Below are positions 8,121-11,928 of a DNA stretch of 11,928 nt, piece after piece; the stretch's first letter is position 1; every line of letters begins with the position of its first letter. Both the position numbers and the translations under genes were made by a program. The notes under the pieces are model-generated. The model was not told the origin of the DNA, did not search any database, and saw only the letters and a program-made list of their open reading frames with translations. This DNA is from Micractinium sp. NFX-FRZ. Its lineage: Eukaryota; Chlorophyta; Trebouxiophyceae; Chlorellales; Chlorellaceae. The stretch lies in the NCBI GenBank assembly GCA_029339195.1, contig JAPTJF010000812.1, positions 1 through 11,928 on the forward strand, read 5' to 3'.

Positions 8121-9570
8121 GGGTGTCGCGGCTTCAAGGGTTCTGCAGGCCAGGAGTCTGTACAATGAGCGTTCGGGAAATGTGAAAGAGTGAGGGGCCG
8201 CCGACTGACAGTCCGCAGGACGCCCGCGCAATGAGGGGGGGAACCCTTGACATCTGTCGGCGTGTGGCTCACCTTGATGATGTTTCGGCTAAGGTGGAGG
8301 CACGGCTCGGGTTCCGAGCGGGGTTTGGGCCTCACAAGTCGCGGTTGCGGCGGAGTCGCTTACAGAACAGTCTCACGGCCTAACAACACGTGCTTCCGTG
8401 ACGCGAGAACGTGCATCGAGGATGCATTGAGTCGGGAATGAGCCCCTTGAGCGGGCCGGACGGGATACCATCATGCCATGCCGCCAGCTTCAGGGCAGTG
8501 CCCACATGTGACCATCCATACAAGCGCACTGACCTAGATGAGAACCAGCAGCAAGGGAGTTGCCATGGGCCTTGATAGCATTCTCTCAACCAGCAAGCTT
8601 GATGTTTCACATGAACTGTCGGCTGGGGACTGGGCACACGGCATGGGCCAGCCCAGTAAAGTCCCTGGGTGCGCGCATCATCATCATGCCTGCCCTGCTG
8701 GCCCAGCTGCAGCTGTCGCCCCAGTGGGTGGGGGGCTGACTTGACATTGTGGCGCCTCTCCTGCCGGAGCAAAGCATTATGCGCCTTGGATGTATGGTTG
8801 TGGCCTGCCCACGTGGGTGTTCTTGCACCTGCCTGGAAGCTGTGCGTCTGGACGGTCCTGCCCACTGACGCTGCGCACAAGGGGCTGCCGAGCACCGCAC
8901 ACGCCGAGGCAAACTCGACTCAGCTGCCGGCGTGTGCCTGCCCGCCTGCATGGCTTTTGGGGTGCCATCCATGCACAGGAGCTTGAAGGTGCGGCCATGC
9001 CAGGCTGCCAGACTGCACTCCCAAGTGGGAGGGCCCAACAAAGACTGCACCCTGCAGGCTGTGCCTGAACCCCTCCCTGCGGATGCCGGCCGGTTGTTTT
9101 TTGGCGTGCCTCAGGACAGCAGCATGGGGTGTGCGGCGAGGGCAGCTCAGCAAGCAGGACTGCTTGGCGACGCGTTGTCAGCGGCCCACGTGATGACGGC
9201 AACTTGCCGCCAGAGAGCTTGAAGCCAGAGATGCGCAGCTGCACGTGACTGGCAGCCCGCCCCTACACTCTCCCCCGTAGGTTGCAACACCCCCTCCTTC
9301 TGCCATGCCAACCAACATTCCGAGATGCATGTCACTTGCATCCTGTGCCTTGCCAGGGATGCGCTGCACAGAAGCTGTGAGCGGGGTTCGTGCACATGGT
9401 GAGTGGACATTCAGATGCAAGCTTGACAGGGCAGGAGGATAGTATGCCAGCAGATGAAGGGCAGGCAAGGGAGGGAGATGGCAACAGAGGGTGCGTCAGG
9501 GGCAGGTTACAGCTGTCACGTGTTGCATCAAGCATAGGGCAAGAGCCGCACTGCTGGTGGCACGCCTGCC
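8121..9570. other. 1.45-kb spacer between the paralogues: gene 4 promoter side and gene 5 3' flank
   Basis: No gene recognised. The near end (8121 to about 8450) should hold the gene 4 5' UTR and promoter; I see no TATA box. The far end holds the gene 5 3' UTR with a TGTAA. In the middle (about 8500-9250) several frames stay open on both strands for 90-170 codons. They have no recognisable protein motif, no convincing splice signals and mixed composition, so I read them as non-coding or remnant sequence. No tRNA, rRNA or known transposon end was seen. Confidence 0.5.
9507..9511 (-). terminator. Candidate poly(A) signal TGTAA of gene 5
   Basis: On the minus strand TGTAA lies 60 bases after the gene 5 stop (TGA 9573-9571), a suitable place for the green-algal poly(A) signal. 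The evidence is the motif and its position. Confidence 0.5.
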
Positions 9571-10424
9571 TCAGGCAGCCAGCAGCTTTGCCAGCCGCTT
9601 CATGTGCTGCTCCGCCTCGCGCACCCAACCCAGCTGAGCTGCAGAGCCGCCTGCACCGTCCGCAGCTGCCTGAGGCTCGGCCGCAAGCTGCTGCTGCTGC
9701 TGCTGCTTCGGCGGCACGTCCACAGCTGCCCCATCCTGTGTGCCAGCGCCACTTCCTACAGCGTGGCCTGCCGCCGCCACCGGTGCCGCTGCGGCAGTGC
9801 CGCTGCCTGTGCCCCCACCGGCTGCGGCACCAGCGCCACCTTGCGCCGCCTGCGTTGCCTCCCCAGCGCCAGCCTGCTGCCTGGCAAAGTACTGCTCAAA
9901 GCGGCGGGCAGCAGCGGGTTCATCCCGCAGCATCTGGAGCACCAGCCGCTCCACTTCCGTGGCTGCAACCATGGGCCCGTGGGTGGCGCCCCCAGCAGCG
10001 GGGGGAGGCACGCAGGAGCCGCTCTTTTGAAAGGATGGCGGCCGCGGTGGCGCCTGCGCTGGCGCCAACAGTGGGTGCGCCTCCTGCCCAGGCTGGCCAC
10101 TGTGCATGCTGCCGCTGCTGGTGCATCCATCTGCCCCGCTGGGAGTCTGGCTGGCAGCCTGGGTGGCCGGCCTCAGCACCGGCTCAGCAGCAAGCGCGGG
10201 GGAGGGCGTGCCGGTGGGCGGGTCCTCCCGCGCCTCGTCAGCCCCCTGTGCCTGGCCCTGTGCCTGCAAGCACAACTGCTCTGCCGCTGCATGTGCCTGC
10301 CCCGCCTCTTCTTGCTGCTGCTGCGGGGGCTGCTGCTGCGGGAGCTGCTCCTGCTGCTGCTCCTGCTGCTGCCGCTGCCCCTGCTGCTCTTGCTGCTGGC
10401 CTTGCTGCTGCCCCTGCTGCTGCC

Positions 10425-10504
<80 letters not shown>

Positions 10505-11928
10505 AGGTGCTCCCAGCACTGCGTCAGCAGCGGCAAGCAGACTTGGTACAGCATCATCGCCGGTGGCTGGCGGAGGTGCTGCGCAACGCCGCGTGGTGCG
10601 TCAGTGGCCCGCTGCACTGCGTGGCGTGCTAGCTGCGCCAGCAGCTCCTTTGCCTTCTCCAGCTTCTCAAGGAACTGCTGGTGGATGCTAGCCACACATG
10701 CCATCATCTGCGCAGCAGGCACAGCGTGGCGGCGTGGGGCGTGTGCACGGGGCATGGAGCGTCAGGCCAAGGTGTGTATGTGGCCATGGCTGGGCACCAG
10801 CGGCAAGGTTGTGGCGGTGGCAGGGAAGCAGAGGCGCGGAAGCAGGGCGCCGGCGGGTCGGCCCGGGAGTGCCGGCCCATGCAGAATGGCAGGCGGGAGG
10901 GTGGGCAGGCAGGCGGGCAGCCCCAGCCCGGAACAACGCAGGAACACCACCCCCCACTCACCAAACACAGCTCGACATGCTGCCCAGCCATCACTGCCTG
11001 GTGAGCAGGGAGCAGGTGCAGCAGCCACTCTGCAGCGCCGACGAGAGTGTGGGGCGGCAGGTGCAGCTGTGGTGGGATGCCCAGCCCGGGTGTGAGGCTG
11101 CCCCAGACGTCCAGCACGCGGCACAGGTCGGGCAGCAGGGGGAAGCGTGCTTGGAGTGCCTTGGGGTACATGCGGGGCAGCTTGGCGACGAGCTGAGCAG
11201 ACAGCGCCAGCTCAGGCACGACAGGTGCTCGCGCACCACGCTGCTGCTGCTTCTGCTGCTGCTGTTGTTGTGTCTGTTGTTGCAGGGGGTGCAGCGGTGG
11301 GGCGGCACCCTGCTGCTGCTGCTGCTGCTGCTGCTGCAAAGGGCGTTGCGGGAGGGGAGCAGCCTGCTGCTGCTGCTGTTCCTGTGCCCGGCGTGGGTGC
11401 TGCTGTGGCGGAGGCTGCTGCAGTGACGGTGGTTGCGGCGGTGGGGGAGCAGCCTGGTGCTGCTGTGGCTGCTGTGGCTGCTGCTGCTGCTGTGACGGCT
11501 GGGAACGCTGCTGCAGCGGGGGCTGCTGCGGTGGGTTGGACTGCAGCTGCTGTTGCTGCTGCCGTTGCTGCGGGGGTAGGCACTGCGCTGGTCCCGCAGG
11601 TTGAGGCTGCTTTTGCTGCACTGGCTGCTGCAGCTGCGGCGGCAGGGAATGCGCCGCTGGAGGGCCTGCCTGCTGCCGTTGCAACTGCTGCGGCTGCTGT
11701 GCCGGCAGAGACTCTCCCTCATGCTGCAGCCGGTGCTGCTGGCACTGGGGTGCGCTCTTGCCTGCTGCTGGCATGGCGTGCTGGGGCAAGGGCTGCCCTA
11801 CGGCATGCGCAGCTTGGATGGGGCGGTGCTGCCCCAACTGCGCTGTGGGGGCCCCTGCGCACTCACCCCACACTCCAGTAGTCCCTCCGCCAGCGTAGCT
11901 GTGACCAGGCCCGAATGCGAAACCACCA
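9571..11928 (-). CDS. Gene 5: polyglutamine-rich probable nuclear protein, paralogue B (5' end probably outside window)
   Basis: The main exons run from at least 11774 to 10962 and from 10707 to 9571 (TGA). The 254-bp intron is phase 0 (GTGTTTG|GTGAGT ... TGCGCAG|ATG). From ATG 11774 this gives 649 residues. A better 5' model adds an exon at 11928-11867 (reading GLVTATLAEGLLECG, GTGAGT donor) joined in phase 0 over an 86-bp intron to 11780, so the gene would be cut by the window edge. Residues below are numbered from ATG 11774. Residues ~1-180 are mostly Gln/Pro. The block shared with gene 4 is ARFPLLPDLC...IPPQLH...AAEWLLHLL (about 209-271), ending at the shared intron. Then come a helical EKLEKAKELLAQLARHAV segment, LLTQCWEHL, Q26 (340-365), acidic and Pro-rich linkers, the module VLQMLRDEPAAARRFEQYF (522-548) and the tail LGWVREAEQHMKRLAKLLAA. 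A role as a Gln-rich transcriptional cofactor is inference; no named domain is recognised. Confidence 0.8.
9877..9957 (-). other. Helical module, single copy, in gene 5
   Basis: Codes residues 522-548 (V-E-R-L-V-L-Q-M-L-R-x2-P-x3-ARRFEQYF). It matches both copies in gene 4, best the second. It lies between a Pro-rich linker and an Ala/Gly-rich low-complexity stretch. Confidence 0.65.
10426..10503 (-). repeat. Uninterrupted (CAG)26 coding Q26 in gene 5
   Basis: Twenty-six perfect CTG units on the plus strand, CAG on the coding strand, with no CAA interruption. They are followed in sense direction by GQQQGQQQ-type imperfect repeats down to about 10310. A pure tract of this length is expected to be length-variable between strains; changes by whole units keep the frame. 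Confidence 0.95.
11225..11710 (-). repeat. Gln/Pro low-complexity region in gene 5, first main exon
   Basis: Dense CAG/CTG-type repeats interrupted by Pro, Ala, Leu, His and Arg codons. The longest runs are nine CAG at about 11310-11338 and shorter Q5-Q6 runs. It lies before the conserved block. Runs of open frame on the other strand here (poly-Ala, poly-Leu, poly-Val) are by-products of the triplet repeat. Confidence 0.85.

Noticed and set aside
6075..8439. Shared 11-base string GAGTCGGGAAT at 6075-6085 and 8429-8439, upstream of genes 3 and 4
   Set aside because: Several 11-base matches are expected by chance in 12 kb, and distances to the two start codons differ widely (about 60 and 310 bases).
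8380..9244. Open frames on both strands of the spacer between the paralogues (up to 171 codons)
   Set aside because: No protein motif recognised, start codons mostly non-ATG, no GT-AG junctions in good phase, and no similarity to genes 4 or 5.
9390..11881. Long plus-strand open frames (433, 342, 329, 242 and 244 codons) opposite gene 5
   Set aside because: They consist of poly-Leu, poly-Ala, poly-Cys and poly-Val from the reverse of CAG repeats, and they run across the intron and both exons of gene 5. They lack conserved blocks, while the minus frame has paralogue support.
1..11928. CRISPR array, prokaryotic operon, tRNA or rRNA gene, or viral insertion
   Set aside because: No regularly spaced direct repeats with unique spacers, no ribosome-binding-site-led gene strings, no cloverleaf or rRNA sequence recognised, and no viral protein motif. 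Intron-split genes show a eukaryotic nuclear origin.

Overview
The window looks like nuclear DNA of a green alga (Chlorophyta). Reasons seen in the sequence: high G+C, genes split by short GT-AG introns (86-690 bp), CAG/CTG-rich coding sequence, TGTAA elements just past several stop codons (the usual green-algal poly(A) signal), a plastid-type leader on one protein, and an N-terminal acetyltransferase closest to the plant/animal NAA30 type. I cannot name the genus. Nothing suggests a prokaryote, a virus or an organelle genome. All gene models were spliced by eye from reading-frame continuity and GT-AG borders; no transcript data were available.

Layout, left to right: (1) 1-364, the 3' flank of gene 1, with two opposed TGTAA elements and possibly the tail of a plus-strand gene. 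(2) 365-2302, minus strand, gene 1: the last four exons of an unrecognised protein with two membrane segments. Its 5' end is unresolved, and its last ~29 codons lie in a 178-bp repeat found again at 2968-3133. (3) 2303-3493, an unresolved spacer with that second repeat copy. (4) 3494-3995, plus strand, gene 2: a two-exon gene for a small, probably plastid-targeted, two-helix membrane protein. (5) 4192-6019, minus strand, gene 3: five exons encoding NAA30 (MAK3), the catalytic subunit of the NatC N-terminal acetyltransferase. This is the only confidently named gene. (6) 6333-8120 and 9571-11928, minus strand, genes 4 and 5: two tandem paralogues encoding glutamine-rich, probably nuclear proteins. 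They share an intron at the same place and phase, a conserved block ending at that intron, a polyglutamine stretch at the same relative place, a short helical module and a conserved C-terminal tail. A 1.45-kb spacer lies between them.

Genes 2 and 3 are tail to tail, and genes 3, 4 and 5 are head to tail on the minus strand. I see no shared pathway among the five. The most original element is the pair of polyglutamine paralogues, which I match to no family known to me. The C-terminal repeat of gene 1 comes second.
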